From: JACVRW01 sp963827065
Lineage (GTDB): Bacteria > Actinomycetota > Thermoleophilia > Solirubrobacterales > Thermoleophilaceae
Assembly: GCA_963827065.1 (NCBI GenBank)
Contig: CAWGZM010000010.1
Span: 1-64,000, forward strand
Direction of reading: 5' to 3'
DNA: 64,000 nt
Position 1 is the stretch's first letter. The number at the start of each line of letters is the position of its first letter. The notes under the pieces are model-generated. The model did not search any database. It was not told the origin of the DNA and worked only from the letters and a program-made list of their open reading frames with translations. This document shows, piece after piece, positions 42,909-51,807 of the stretch. A program made the position numbers and the translations under genes.

Positions 42909-44540
42909 CTAACCGGGACCGCTTGCCGCCGGCTGAATCTCGCCAGCGTCCCAGTCGCAGGGCGACTGCCGCGCACCCTCGCGGGTCATCCCCACGAGCT
43001 GCCCGCCGGGGCAGTCCTCGGCCTCCACGCGCCTGCGCGGGTTGACGATCCCAATCAGCCCGAGCGTGCCGCCGAGCGCGACCAGCACCGTCGAGATGCC
43101 GATGCCGACGCGGAACGCGCTGATTGACGCGTCTTCCGAGGCCTCGGATACCTCACGCTGTTCCGCCGGCGGCAGCCCCGGTACCACCACCTCGGCGAGC
43201 GGTTGGCTCTTCGCGTCCTCGACGGCGGCTTGGAGTTGCGGGTTGCGCTCCGCACGCGGACCGAGCTCCTCGTCGAGCTTCGATCCGAACGAGGCGGCCA
43301 CAACCGCCCCTACGGCGGCGATCGCCACGAGGCTCGCCACCCGTGCGATCGCGTTGTTGACGCCGGAGGCGATTCCCGCGTTGCTCTCATCCGCGTCGGC
43401 CAGGACCGTGGCCGTCAGCGGCGCCACCGTTAGCGATAGCCCCACCGCGAACACCAGCAGCCCCGGCAGCAGGTCGGTCACGTAGTCGACATCGGCGTCC
43501 AGGCGCAGGAACCAGGCCAGACCGAGCGCGGCGATCAGCGGCCCGACCCCCATGAAGAAGCGCGGCCCGTGGCGGTCGGCCATCATCCCGAAGCGGGTCG
43601 AGAACGCGAACATGACGAGTGTCACCGGGATGCTCGCCGCGCCGGCCTCGAGCGCGTTGTAACCCGCCACCTGCTGCAGGAACAGGACGAGGAAGAAGAA
43701 CAGCAGCCCGAGGCCGCCGTACATCGAGAAGGTCTCGATGTTGCCGATCGCGAAGTTGCGCCGGCGGAAGAGGCCGAGCGGCAACATCGGGTGGTCCGTG
43801 CGCGCCTCCCAGGCGATGAAGCCGGCGAACATGGCCGCGCCGATCGTGAGCGTGAGGAAGACGGCCGGGTCGCCCCAGCCGCGCAGCGGCTGCTCGATCA
43901 GCCCGAAGGTCATCCCCGCGAGGCCCAGCGCGCACAGCGTCGCCCCCACGACATCGACGCGCGCGTTCGGGTCGCGCTCGCGGCCTTCGGGCACCGCCCG
44001 GAACACGATGAAGAGCGTGAGCAGGACGATCGGGATGTTGATCGCGAAGATCCAGCGCCACGACGCGGTGTCGACGAGCTGGCCGCCGATGAGCGGCCCC
44101 AGCACGGTCCCGATCCCACCCCAGGCGGTCCAGGCGCCGACCGCCTTGCCGCGCTCATCGGGCGGGAACACGGCGACGATCACGGCGAGGGCCGCCGGCG
44201 TCAGGAGCGCGCCGGAGACGCCCTGCAGCGCCCGGGCGACCACGAGCATCTCGATCGTCGGCGCCAGCGCGCACAGCAGCGAGGTCACGCCGAACCCGGC
44301 GACCCCGACCACGAACATGCGCCGCTCGCCGAACAGGTCGCCGAGCGAGCCGCCGATAAGGAGCAGCGAGCTGAGCGTGACGAGGTAGGCGTTTGAGGTC
44401 CACTGCTGACCCGCGAGCCCGCCGCCCAGGTCGTCCGCGATCGCCGGCAGCGCCACGTTGACCACGGTCGAGTCGACCGTGACCACGGTCGTCCCGAGGA
44501 TCGCGGCTACCAGGACGAGCCGCTTCTCAGCGCTCGTCAT
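42909..44540 (-). CDS. MFS transporter, DHA2 (EmrB/QacA) family
   Basis: A 543-residue protein with 14 predicted helices. The first helix region LVLVAAILGTTVVTVDSTVV and motif GSLGDLFGERRMFVVGVAGF (between helices 2 and 3) are characteristic, as is the helix-5 motif ALQGVSGALLTPAALAVIVA. A periplasmic loop with DEELGPRAERNPQLQAAVED precedes the last helix. Members export drugs or natural products by proton antiport. It is the gene immediately upstream of the oxidase gene. No linked regulator is present. Confidence 0.9.
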   Translation of the reverse strand: MTSAEKRLVLVAAILGTTVVTVDSTVVNVALPAIADDLGGGLAGQQWTSNAYLVTLSSLLLIGGSLGDLFGERRMFVVGVAGFGVTSLLCALAPTIEMLVVARALQGVSGALLTPAALAVIVAVFPPDERGKAVGAWTAWGGIGTVLGPLIGGQLVDTASWRWIFAINIPIVLLTLFIVFRAVPEGRERDPNARVDVVGATLCALGLAGMTFGLIEQPLRGWGDPAVFLTLTIGAAMFAGFIAWEARTDHPMLPLGLFRRRNFAIGNIETFSMYGGLGLLFFFLVLFLQQVAGYNALEAGAASIPVTLVMFAFSTRFGMMADRHGPRFFMGVGPLIAALGLAWFLRLDADVDYVTDLLPGLLVFAVGLSLTVAPLTATVLADADESNAGIASGVNNAIARVASLVAIAAVGAVVAASFGSKLDEELGPRAERNPQLQAAVEDAKSQPLAEVVVPGLPPAEQREVSEASEDASISAFRVGIGISTVLVALGGTLGLIGIVNPRRRVEAEDCPGGQLVGMTREGARQSPCDWDAGEIQPAASGPG

Positions 44541-44549
44541 CGCACCTCC

Positions 44550-45650
44550 CTATTCCGGCGATGCGCCGTTGACCGAGTCGGCTGAGCGCGGCGGCGGCCC
44601 GATGTACTGCGCGCTCGGGCGGATCAGCCGGCCCTCGCGCTTCTGCTCCATGATGTGGGCGGACCAGCCGGCCACGCGCGCGGACGAGAACATCGGCGTG
44701 AACAGCTCGGGCGGGACGTCCGCGAAGTCGAGCACGACGGCGGACCAGAACTCGACGTTGGTGGCGAGCACGCGGTCCGGCTTGCGCGCTGCGAGCTCGG
44801 CCAGGGCGGCCTCCTCGAGCTTCTCGGCGACCTCGAGGCGCGGGGCCCCGATCTCGCGCGCCGTGCGGCGCAGGACGCGTGCCCGCGGGTCCTCGGCGCG
44901 GTAGACGCGGTGGCCGAAGCCCATCAGCCGCTCGCCGCGGTCGAGTGCGTCCTTGACCCAGCGCTCGGCATCGCCCGCGGTGGCAACGTCGTCGAGCATC
45001 TGCAGCACGCGCGAGGGGGCGCCGCCGTGGAGCGGCCCGGACAGGCCACCCACCGCGGCGGACAGCGCGGCGGCAACGTCGGCGCCGGTCGAGGCGACAA
45101 CGCGCGCCGTGAAGGTCGAGGCGTTCATGCCGTGCTCGGCCGCCGAGATCCAGTAGGCGTCGATCGCCTTGACGTGGCGCGGATCGGCCTCGCCCCGCCA
45201 GCGGATCAGGAAGCGCTCGGGGATCGACTTGGCCTTGTCGATTTCCCGCTGCGGGATCGGCGGGCGGCCGACGCCGCGCGCCGACTGCGCCACGAACGAG
45301 AGCGCCATCACCGAGACACGCGCGAGGTCGTCCCTTGCCTGCTGGTCGGAGACGTCGATCAGCTGGCGGAGCCCCCACTCCGGCGCGAGCATCGCGAGCG
45401 CCGCCTGCAGGTCGACGCGCGGGTCGCCGGTGCGGACGGTGAGCGGGTACGGCTCCGCGGGCGGCAGGCCCGGCTCGTAGAAGCCGTCGACGAGCAGGCC
45501 CCACACCTTCTCGAAGGGCACGTTGCCGACGAGCTCCTCGATGTCCACCCCGCGGTAGCGAAGGGCGCCACCCTCGCGGTCCGGCTCGGCGATGGTGGTG
45601 TCGAACGCCTTTACGCCTTCAAGCCCCGAGGGGACCTCGATGAGCGTCAC
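44550..45650 (-). CDS. Citrate synthase family enzyme (citrate/methylcitrate synthase)
   Basis: A 366-residue short-type citrate synthase. GVDIEELVGNVPFEKVWGLL is the N-terminal region; the catalytic His residues are in EHGMNASTFTARVV and GGLSGPLHGGAPSRV, and GERLMGFGHRVYRAEDPRAR carries the third motif, with the Asp in VEFWSAVVLDFADVP. Methylcitrate synthases of the 2-methylcitrate route share this length, so both are possible. GTG 45650 is fixed by GGAGGGG upstream and overlaps the MOSC gene stop (GTGA); a longer frame to 45782 lies inside the MOSC gene. Confidence 0.9.
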   Translation of the reverse strand: MTLIEVPSGLEGVKAFDTTIAEPDREGGALRYRGVDIEELVGNVPFEKVWGLLVDGFYEPGLPPAEPYPLTVRTGDPRVDLQAALAMLAPEWGLRQLIDVSDQQARDDLARVSVMALSFVAQSARGVGRPPIPQREIDKAKSIPERFLIRWRGEADPRHVKAIDAYWISAAEHGMNASTFTARVVASTGADVAAALSAAVGGLSGPLHGGAPSRVLQMLDDVATAGDAERWVKDALDRGERLMGFGHRVYRAEDPRARVLRRTAREIGAPRLEVAEKLEEAALAELAARKPDRVLATNVEFWSAVVLDFADVPPELFTPMFSSARVAGWSAHIMEQKREGRLIRPSAQYIGPPPRSADSVNGASPE

Positions 45651-46096
45651 GTGTCCCCTCCCACGGTGACTTCGTCGCCCACGGCGATGCGCCCGGCGCC
45701 CACGATGTCGGCACGCAGGCCGCCGCGGTGGACGAGCCCGCGCAGCACGCCCTGCTTGGTGAGCGACTGGAGGTGGTTGCACGGCTCACAGAGCTCCACC
45801 CCCGCGAGCTCGACCGACCCCACCGTGAAGCGCTTGCCGACCAGGTCGTTGAGGTCGACGCCGCGCGTGAGCACCTGGCGGCGCGACTCCTCGTGCGAGA
45901 GCTCGATGCCCGTGTCGGCGCGCAGACCTTCGAGCGCCTCGGCCTGGATGAGGGTCACGTCGCCGGCGTCGCCGTAGCGATCACCGACCACTCCGCGGTC
46001 GGACACCTCGACCTCGTCCACCCCCGCCGGGAGCTCGCTCTCCCGCGAGCTGACGGCGATTCTCTCCACCGAGCCGGACACCGCCCCAGAGTACAT
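45647..46096 (-). CDS. MOSC domain protein
   Basis: A 149-residue protein consisting of a single MOSC domain. It shows VSDRGVVGDRYGDAGDVTLI, then LTRGVDLNDLVGKRFTVGSV and the conserved Cys region ELCEPCNHLQSL, ending GGLRADIVGAGRIAVGDEVT. MOSC domains handle molybdenum-cofactor sulfur or reduce N-hydroxylated bases (YiiM type). No molybdoenzyme is nearby. The ATG at 46096 starts the domain; a long frame to 46504 covers the antisense of the membrane gene. It couples to the citrate synthase gene by GTGA. Confidence 0.85.
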   Translation of the reverse strand: MYSGAVSGSVERIAVSSRESELPAGVDEVEVSDRGVVGDRYGDAGDVTLIQAEALEGLRADTGIELSHEESRRQVLTRGVDLNDLVGKRFTVGSVELAGVELCEPCNHLQSLTKQGVLRGLVHRGGLRADIVGAGRIAVGDEVTVGGDT

Positions 46097-46103
46097 TGCG
46101 GCG

Positions 46104-46259
46104 ATGGCAATCCTCGACGAGAACGTCAAGCGCCACCTCACGGAGCTCGGGCCGTGGCGGAGCGTGACTCGGCCCCGATCGTCTCCTGGGAGACCGGCGG
46201 CTTTCTCGCCACCCGTGGGCGACGGGATCGGCTTCGGCGCCCGCCGCGCCGCCTCGTGA
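46104..46259 (+). CDS. Possible small or broken ORF ahead of membrane protein
   Basis: ATG 46104 opens a 51-codon frame, MAILDENVKRHLTELGPWR, whose first 20 codons look strongly coding. After that the composition changes to Arg/Pro/Ser, as if a frameshift occurred near 46165. The stop overlaps the GTG of the next gene in a GTGA junction. It could be a real short protein or the start of a decayed gene. Confidence 0.3.
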   Translation: MAILDENVKRHLTELGPWRSVTRPRSSPGRPAAFSPPVGDGIGFGARRAAS

Positions 46260-46621
46260 AGGCGCTGCTCGCCGCCTTCGCCGTCATCCAGATCATCCTC
46301 GGCCTGCTGCTCTGGCTGACACCGGGCTGGTTCTACGAGGAGGTCGGCCCCTACGGCGTGCGCAACGACCACTACATGGGCGACATGGCGACCTGGTACC
46401 TGGCTCTCGGCGGCGTGGCGCTCGCGTCGATCAAGCGGGTCTCGTGGCGCGTCCCGGTGCTCGTGCTGGCGTTCGCCCAGTACGCGCTCCACTCGCTCAA
46501 CCACCTGATCGACATCGGCGAGGCGGACCCTTCCTGGCTCGGCCCGGCGAACCTGGTCTCGCTGTTGATCGCGACGGTGCTGCTCGCGTGGATGCTGCGG
46601 GTGGAGCGAGTCCGGGCCTAG
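46256..46621 (+). CDS. Four-helix membrane protein of unknown function
   Basis: A 121-residue protein from GTG 46256. Helices are ALLAAFAVIQIILGLLLWLT, YLALGGVALASIK (weak), VPVLVLAFAQYALHSLNHLI and LVSLLIATVLLAWML. A polar stretch with GPYGVRNDHYMGDMATW after the first helix resembles DoxX-like or DUF4345-like small membrane proteins. No active-site motif is visible. Its 3' end overlaps the convergent small membrane protein gene by 4 bp. Confidence 0.7.
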   Translation: MKALLAAFAVIQIILGLLLWLTPGWFYEEVGPYGVRNDHYMGDMATWYLALGGVALASIKRVSWRVPVLVLAFAQYALHSLNHLIDIGEADPSWLGPANLVSLLIATVLLAWMLRVERVRA

Positions 46622-46851
46622 CCGTAGCGCCCCACCGCCAGCACGAACACCACGGTTCCCGCCATCACCAGGACGATCCCGGTCGCCACCAGCACCCGGG
46701 AGCGAATGATGTGACCCAGCAGGCCGATCACGAATCCGGCGCCCATCAGCACGAAGCAGAGCGTCAGCAGGGACTCCAGATCGCCCGATCCCTCGTCACC
46801 GAGGCCGGGCAGGTCCGGGATCTGGGCGACGAGGGCCGCGAGCAAGGGCAC
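46618..46851 (-). CDS. Small two-helix membrane protein
   Basis: A 77-residue protein with two predicted membrane helices (LLTLCFVLMGAGFVIGLLGH and VLVATGIVLVMAGTVVFVLA). A short N-terminal segment with PDLPGLGDEGSGD is polar. No family is recognised. It is divergent from the MoxR-like gene, 20 bp away, and may share a regulatory region with it. Confidence 0.65.
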   Translation of the reverse strand: MPLLAALVAQIPDLPGLGDEGSGDLESLLTLCFVLMGAGFVIGLLGHIIRSRVLVATGIVLVMAGTVVFVLAVGRYG

Positions 46852-46871
46852 GAAAGTATCCTTGGCCGTTC

Positions 46872-47771
46872 ATGGCCGGCGAGTTCGAATCGATCGAGCG
46901 GGCGCGCGAGCGCCTTGGCGAGGTGGGCTACCTCGCCGACGATTCGGCCGCGCTCGTCTCCTTTCTCGCGGGCAAGCTCGCCAAGCCGGTGCTGGTCGAG
47001 GGGCCGGCCGGGGTCGGCAAGACGGAGCTCGCCAAGGCGGTCTCCCGGGCGACCGAACGCCGGCTGATCCGGCTCCAGTGCTACGAGGGCCTCGACGAGG
47101 CCAAGGCGCTCTACGAGTGGAACTACCGCAAGCAGCTCCTGCGCATCCAGACCGAGGCATCGGGCACCGGCTGGGAGCAGGTGCAGGAGGACATCTTCGG
47201 CGAGGAGTTCCTCCTGCCGCGGCCGCTCCTCAACGCGATCGCAGCCGAGGAGCCGGTCGTGCTCCTCATCGACGAGATCGACAAGACCGACCAGGAGTTC
47301 GAGGCGATGCTGCTCGAGGTCCTCTCGGATTTCCAGATCTCGATCCCCGAGCTGGGCGTCGTCGAGGCGCGCACGCAGCCGCTCGTCCTGCTCACCTCGA
47401 ACAACTCTCGCGAGCTGACCGAGGCGCTCAAGCGACGCTGTCTCTATCTGTGGCTCGACTACCCGGACGTCGAGCGCGAGCTCGAGATCGTGCACCTGCA
47501 CGCGCCCGAGCTGGATCAAGGCATCGCGCGCAAGCTGGTCGAGGTCATCCACATGGTTCGCCAGCTCGATCTCAAGAAGCCCCCCTCGATCGCGGAGTCG
47601 ATCGACTGGGCGCGCGCACTGCTGCTGCTGGGCGCCGAGGATGTCGACCGCAGCGTGCTCGAGAAGACGATGTCGATCATCGTCAAGCACCGGACCGACC
47701 TCGACCTCGTGGCCGAGCGCGTCGGGGTGAAGCTGGGCGATGGAATCGTCGGGACCCGTCAGGCGGGCTAG
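46872..47771 (+). CDS. MoxR-type AAA+ ATPase
   Basis: A 299-residue AAA+ protein: Walker A VEGPAGVGKTELAKAVSRAT (about residue 43), Walker B VVLLIDEIDKTDQEFEAMLL, the sensor-1 region LVLLTSNNSRELTEALKRRC, and the C-terminal lid with SIAESIDWARALLLLGAEDV. MoxR proteins act as chaperones for cofactor insertion or assembly of complexes and usually pair with a VWA protein, as here. The resemblance to CoxD suggests maturation of a metalloenzyme, but no such enzyme is in the window. The next gene overlaps its 3' end. Confidence 0.9.
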   Translation: MAGEFESIERARERLGEVGYLADDSAALVSFLAGKLAKPVLVEGPAGVGKTELAKAVSRATERRLIRLQCYEGLDEAKALYEWNYRKQLLRIQTEASGTGWEQVQEDIFGEEFLLPRPLLNAIAAEEPVVLLIDEIDKTDQEFEAMLLEVLSDFQISIPELGVVEARTQPLVLLTSNNSRELTEALKRRCLYLWLDYPDVERELEIVHLHAPELDQGIARKLVEVIHMVRQLDLKKPPSIAESIDWARALLLLGAEDVDRSVLEKTMSIIVKHRTDLDLVAERVGVKLGDGIVGTRQAG

Positions 47772-49161
47772 AAACCCGGCGCTGTATGGCGGGATGCCGC
47801 CCGCGCCCGGCCCCGACGGGATGGCGCCGCGGCTGCTCGAGTTCGCCGACGAGCTGCGGCGCGAGGGCGTGGCGGTCGGCACGAGTGAGCTGCTCGACGC
47901 CTTCCACGCGCTCGACGCGGTGAGTTGGACCTCGCGCTCCGACTTCCACAGCGCGCTCGCCGCCACGCTCGCCAAGTCCCAGGAGGACCGCCACGTCCTC
48001 GACGTGCTGTTCGAGCGCTTCTTCTTCCGCGCCGTCGAGCGCGAGGCGATCGAGCAGGGCCTGCGCGAGGAGCGCTTCTCGGGTGGCGAGGAGCTCGACC
48101 TCGAGGCGCTGCGCGAGCGCATCCGCGAGGCGGTCCGCGCCGGCAGCGACGGCGAGATGCGGGACCTGGCAAGGCTCGCGATCGCCGCGTTCGGCCGCCA
48201 GGGCGAGGGCTCCGGAGTGATCGGCGTGGACGTGCAGCGCATCCGGCGCACGCTCGGCCTCAAGGGTGAGAACCCGAACGCCGAGCTGCCCGACCCGGAC
48301 TCGGTGCCGCGCGACCGCCTGCAGGAGTTCGAGCGCCATGTGCGCCGCGAGCTCGAGCGCCAGATGATCGAGCGCACGCAGTCGCTTCCACCCGCGAAGC
48401 CGCTGCGCGAGTTCGACCGCGCGCTGCCGACGAACCCGGCGCAGGACCTGTCGCAGGTGCACCGTGTGGTGGCGCAGATGAAGAAGCGGCTCGCCTCGCA
48501 CGGGCGCGAGCACCGCGGGCGCCGGCGCTCCTGGCAGGTCGACATGCGGCGCACGATGCGCGCCTCGCTCCAGACCGGCGGCGTCCCGCTCGAGCTGAAG
48601 TACCGGCCGAAGCGCCCGCGCCGGCCCGAGCTGTACGTGCTCTGCGACGTCTCGACGAGCGTCACGAGCGCGAGCGTCTTCTTCCTGAGCGTGCTGCACG
48701 CCCTGCACGACCAGTTCCGCAAGCTGCGCTCGTTCGTGTTCGTCGAGCGGATCTCCGAGGTCACCGGGGTGTTCGAGCGCGAGCGCTCGTTCGAGGCCGT
48801 CTCGCGCCGGATCGCCACCGACGCCGGCGTGGCCGATGTGTCGGGCTACACCGACTACGGGCGCGTCTGGGTCGAGTTCCTCGACAAGGTGGTCGACGAC
48901 CTCGACCCGCGCTCCACCGTGATCGTGCTCGGCGACGCCCGCACGAACGGCCGCGAGCCGCACGCGCCTGTGTTCGGGCACGTGGCCCAGCGCGCCGGCC
49001 ATACCTTCTGGATCAACCCCGAGCCGCGCCTCTATTGGAACTACGGCGACTCCGTGATGTCCTCGTACGAGCCCTTCTGCGACGGCGTCTTCGAGTGCTG
49101 GACCACCAAGCAGCTCGAGACCTTCGTGAACGCGATCGCCGAGCTGCGGATCGGCGCGTGA
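47740..49161 (+). CDS. VWA domain protein (CoxE-like)
   Basis: A 473-residue protein. The N-terminal helical part includes RLLEFADELRREGVAVGTSE, and the C-terminal VWA domain has the metal-ion adhesion motif as DVSTSVTSA (about residue 303; the family form is DxSxS), then TDYGRVWVEFLDKVVDDLDP and VIVLGDARTNGREP. The middle (about 190-270) is a charged linker rich in Arg and Glu. It pairs with the MoxR ATPase. The start is uncertain: ATG 47740 overlaps the MoxR end by 32 bp; ATG 47794 or 47821 would also keep the domain complete. Confidence 0.87.
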   Translation: MESSGPVRRARNPALYGGMPPAPGPDGMAPRLLEFADELRREGVAVGTSELLDAFHALDAVSWTSRSDFHSALAATLAKSQEDRHVLDVLFERFFFRAVEREAIEQGLREERFSGGEELDLEALRERIREAVRAGSDGEMRDLARLAIAAFGRQGEGSGVIGVDVQRIRRTLGLKGENPNAELPDPDSVPRDRLQEFERHVRRELERQMIERTQSLPPAKPLREFDRALPTNPAQDLSQVHRVVAQMKKRLASHGREHRGRRRSWQVDMRRTMRASLQTGGVPLELKYRPKRPRRPELYVLCDVSTSVTSASVFFLSVLHALHDQFRKLRSFVFVERISEVTGVFERERSFEAVSRRIATDAGVADVSGYTDYGRVWVEFLDKVVDDLDPRSTVIVLGDARTNGREPHAPVFGHVAQRAGHTFWINPEPRLYWNYGDSVMSSYEPFCDGVFECWTTKQLETFVNAIAELRIGA

Positions 49162-49190
49162 GCGCCGGGGTCTAGACTCCCAGCCTCGAA

Positions 49191-49294
49191 ACAGGGGGGC
49201 TCGCGGGGAAGGCGGGCTGAGAGGGCGCCCACGGTGGGCATCACCGCCCGGCGCCGACCCTTCGAACCTGTGGGGTAATGCCCGCGGAGGGAGC
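49191..49294 (+). ncRNA. TPP riboswitch (THI element)
   Basis: The conserved sequence blocks of the thiamine-pyrophosphate riboswitch occur in order: GGGG upstream, CTGAGA at 49217-49222, GACCCTTCGAACCTG (ending at 49270), GGGTAATGCC (49273-49282) and GCGGAGGGAG. The final block GGAGGGAG (49286-49293) is also the ribosome site of the next gene, whose ATG is at 49296, so ligand binding probably hides the Shine-Dalgarno. It controls the transporter operon downstream. Confidence 0.9.
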
Positions 49295-49295
49295 G

Positions 49296-50057
49296 ATGCA
49301 GAGACAGGCCGAGGCTCCCGTACAGGAGCCTCTCTCTTTTGAGAACGTCACCCGCCGCTTCGGCGCGCTGACCGCGCTCGCGGGCATCGACCTGACCCTG
49401 CGCCAGGACGAGATCACCGCCGTCGTCGGCCCCTCCGGCTCCGGCAAGTCGACGTTGCTCGAGCTTGTGGCGGGCCTTCAGGAGCCCGACGAGGGCGTCG
49501 TGCGCGTGGGCGGGGCGGTGAGTGCCGCCGAGCGTAGAAGCGCCTGCGCCTACATGCCCCAGCGCGACCTGCTGCTCCCGTGGCGCGACGCGCTCGGCAA
49601 CGCCGCCCTCGCGCTCGAGTGCCAGGGCGTGCCGCGCGCCGAGGCGCGCCGGCGCGCCGAGCCCCTGTTCGAGCGCTTCGGGCTGGCCGAGTTCGAGCGC
49701 TCGCGACCGGCCGAGCTGTCGGGCGGGATGCGCCAGCGCGTCGCCTTCCTGCGCACGCTGCTGCCCGGACGCCCGGTGCTGCTGCTCGACGAGCCCTTCG
49801 GAGCACTCGACGCGATCACGCGCGCCGACCTGCAGGAGTGGCTCGCCGGCATGCTCGCCGAGGAGCCACGCACGGTGCTGCTCGTGACGCACGACGTCGA
49901 GGAGGCAGTCTTCCTGGCCGACCGCGTGATCGTGCTGTCGGCGCGGCCCGGGCGCACGGTCGCGGACTTCGAGGTCACGCTGCCGCGGCCGCGCTCGGTG
50001 ACCGATCCCGACCTCGCCGCGCTTCGGCGCGACGCTTTGGAGGCCCTGCGCTCATGA
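49296..50057 (+). CDS. thiZ: ABC transporter ATP-binding protein, thiamine-precursor uptake (ThiZ-like)
   Basis: A 253-residue nitrate/taurine-type ABC ATPase: Walker A VVGPSGSGKSTLLELVAGLQ, Q-loop MPQRDLLLPWRDALGNAALA, signature LSGGMRQRVAFLRTLLPGRP, Walker B LLLLDEPFGALDAITRADL and LLVTHDVEEAVFLADRVIVL. Placement right behind a TPP riboswitch identifies the substrate group as a thiamine precursor (formylaminopyrimidine or HMP). ATG 49296 is used because its ribosome site is GGAGGGAG; an ATG at 49278 lies inside the riboswitch core. Its end overlaps the permease start (ATGA). Confidence 0.88.
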   Translation: MQRQAEAPVQEPLSFENVTRRFGALTALAGIDLTLRQDEITAVVGPSGSGKSTLLELVAGLQEPDEGVVRVGGAVSAAERRSACAYMPQRDLLLPWRDALGNAALALECQGVPRAEARRRAEPLFERFGLAEFERSRPAELSGGMRQRVAFLRTLLPGRPVLLLDEPFGALDAITRADLQEWLAGMLAEEPRTVLLVTHDVEEAVFLADRVIVLSARPGRTVADFEVTLPRPRSVTDPDLAALRRDALEALRS

Positions 50058-50803
50058 GGTACGCCCTGAGCGCGGCCCTGCTCGTCCTGTTCGTGCTCGC
50101 CTGGCAGGGCGTGGCCTCGCTCGAGTCGGTCGACGACCTGACGCTGGCCTCGCCGGTCGAGACCTGGGACGCCCTCCGCGACGACTGGTCGCTCCTCTGG
50201 GACAACGCCTGGGTCACGCTCGTCGAGGTGCTGCTCGGCCTCGCGATCGCCGTCGTGGCCGGCGTGGGGCTCGCGATCGTCATGCACCTGATCCATCCGC
50301 TCCGCGACGCCGCCTACCCGCTGCTCGTGGCCTCGCAGGCCATCCCGATCGTGGTGCTCGCCCCCATCTTCGTGCTCGCGTTCGACTACGGCATCGGCCC
50401 GAAGCTCGCGATCGTCGCGCTGATCTGCTTCTTCCCGATCACGGTCAACCTGCTCGATGGCCTGCGTTCCGTCGAGCCCGAGCTGATCAAGCTGATGAAG
50501 AGCTTCGGCGCCTCGCGCCTCCGGACGCTGCGCTCGGTCGAGCTGCCCGCCTCGCTCCCGTTCCTGTTCAGCGGCCTGAAGGTGGCCGCTACGGTGTCGG
50601 TCATCGGCGCCGTGTTCGGCGAATGGGCGGGGGCGGACGAGGGTCTCGGGAGGCTCGTCCTGCTCGGGAACACCCAGCTCCAGACGCCGCGCGTCTACGC
50701 CGGGATTGTGATCCTCACGCTGATGGCCGTGGCGCTGTTCGCCCTGGTCGCGCTCTGTGAGCGAGTCGCCTGTCCGTGGAACCGAAAGGAACGAATCGCA
50801 TGA
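50054..50803 (+). CDS. thiX: ABC transporter permease, thiamine-precursor uptake (ThiX-like)
   Basis: A 249-residue permease with six helices. VEVLLGLAIAVVAGVGLAIV opens the BPD domain; IVVLAPIFVLAFDYGIGPKL and the EAA loop LMKSFGASRLRTLRSVELPA are typical of NitT/TauT/SsuC-like permeases. It overlaps the ATPase stop by ATGA and the substrate-binding gene by ATGA, so the operon is tightly coupled. The riboswitch placement supports a thiamine-related substrate. Confidence 0.88.
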   Translation: MRYALSAALLVLFVLAWQGVASLESVDDLTLASPVETWDALRDDWSLLWDNAWVTLVEVLLGLAIAVVAGVGLAIVMHLIHPLRDAAYPLLVASQAIPIVVLAPIFVLAFDYGIGPKLAIVALICFFPITVNLLDGLRSVEPELIKLMKSFGASRLRTLRSVELPASLPFLFSGLKVAATVSVIGAVFGEWAGADEGLGRLVLLGNTQLQTPRVYAGIVILTLMAVALFALVALCERVACPWNRKERIA

Positions 50804-51807
50804 GAAAGCTCCTCCCGACCGGTGCGGCCCTGCTGCTGGGCCTGGTCGTGCTCGCCGGCTGCGGCGAGAAGGAGGACGTGCTCGAGCCGAGCGGCTCGAA
50901 GCGGGTCGAGCTCATGCTCGACTACTTCCCGAACGCCGACCACGCCGGCATCTACGCGGCCCAGGCGGCCGGCCACTTCGAGCAGGCCGGGCTCGACGTC
51001 GAGATCCGCACACCGCCGGACCCCTCGGCGCCGATCAAGCAGGTGGCCGCCGGCAACGTCGACCTCGCCATCTCGTACGAGCCCGAGGTCTTCCGAGCCC
51101 GCGACATCGGGCTGAACGTGGTCAGCATCGCGGCGATCGTGCAGGAGCCGCTCACCTCGATCATCTCGCTGCCGAAGGCGAAGATCCGCACACCCCGCGA
51201 CCTGAAGGGAAAGACGGTCGGCACGGCGGGGATCGACTACCAGACCGCCTACCTCGAGACGATCCTCGCCGAGGCGGGGCTGAACACGGACTCGGTGAAG
51301 GAGCGCAACGTCGGCTTCAACCTCACCCCCGCGCTGCTGACCGGAAAGGTCGACGCCACACTGGGCGCCTTCTGGAACTACGAGGGCACCGACCTGCGCC
51401 TGCGCGGCAAGCGGCCGCAGATCATCCGCATGGAGGACGCCGGCGTCCCGACCTACAACGAGCTCGTGCTTGTGGCGAACGGGGACGCGCTCGAGCGCGA
51501 CAACGGCAAGCTGCGCGCCTTCATCGGCGCGCTCTCGCGCGGGACACGCGACCTGCGCGAGAACCCGGACGAGGCGATCGAGGGACTGCTCGAGGCGAAT
51601 CCGGACCTCGATCCCGAGCTGCAGCGTGCGGTCGTCAGGGTGACGCTGCCGCTCTTCTTCCCGCCCGAGGGCAGGCCCTACGGCTGGCAGGACCCGGAGC
51701 AGTGGGACGCCTTCTCGGCCTGGATGACCGACGGCGACCTGCTCCAGCAGCCGCCCGACCCGGCCGCCGCGCACGACAACAAGCTGCTGCCCGGGGCCGG
51801 CCTGTGA
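50800..51807 (+). CDS. thiY: NMT1/THI5-like substrate-binding lipoprotein (ThiY-like)
   Basis: A 335-residue lipoprotein with signal peptide and lipobox LAGC (Cys at about residue 21). The domain opens VELMLDYFPNADHAGIYAAQ and contains DLAISYEPEVFRARDIGLNV, LKGKTVGTAGIDYQTAYLET and VDATLGAFWNYEGTDLRLRG, the NMT1/THI5-like fold that binds formylaminopyrimidine or HMP. The ATG 50800 overlaps the permease stop. The next gene overlaps in turn by GTGA. Confidence 0.88.
   Translation: MRKLLPTGAALLLGLVVLAGCGEKEDVLEPSGSKRVELMLDYFPNADHAGIYAAQAAGHFEQAGLDVEIRTPPDPSAPIKQVAAGNVDLAISYEPEVFRARDIGLNVVSIAAIVQEPLTSIISLPKAKIRTPRDLKGKTVGTAGIDYQTAYLETILAEAGLNTDSVKERNVGFNLTPALLTGKVDATLGAFWNYEGTDLRLRGKRPQIIRMEDAGVPTYNELVLVANGDALERDNGKLRAFIGALSRGTRDLRENPDEAIEGLLEANPDLDPELQRAVVRVTLPLFFPPEGRPYGWQDPEQWDAFSAWMTDGDLLQQPPDPAAAHDNKLLPGAGL

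Noticed and set aside
46764..48818. 684-codon minus-strand frame
   Set aside because: Ser/Arg-rich antisense of the MoxR and VWA genes.
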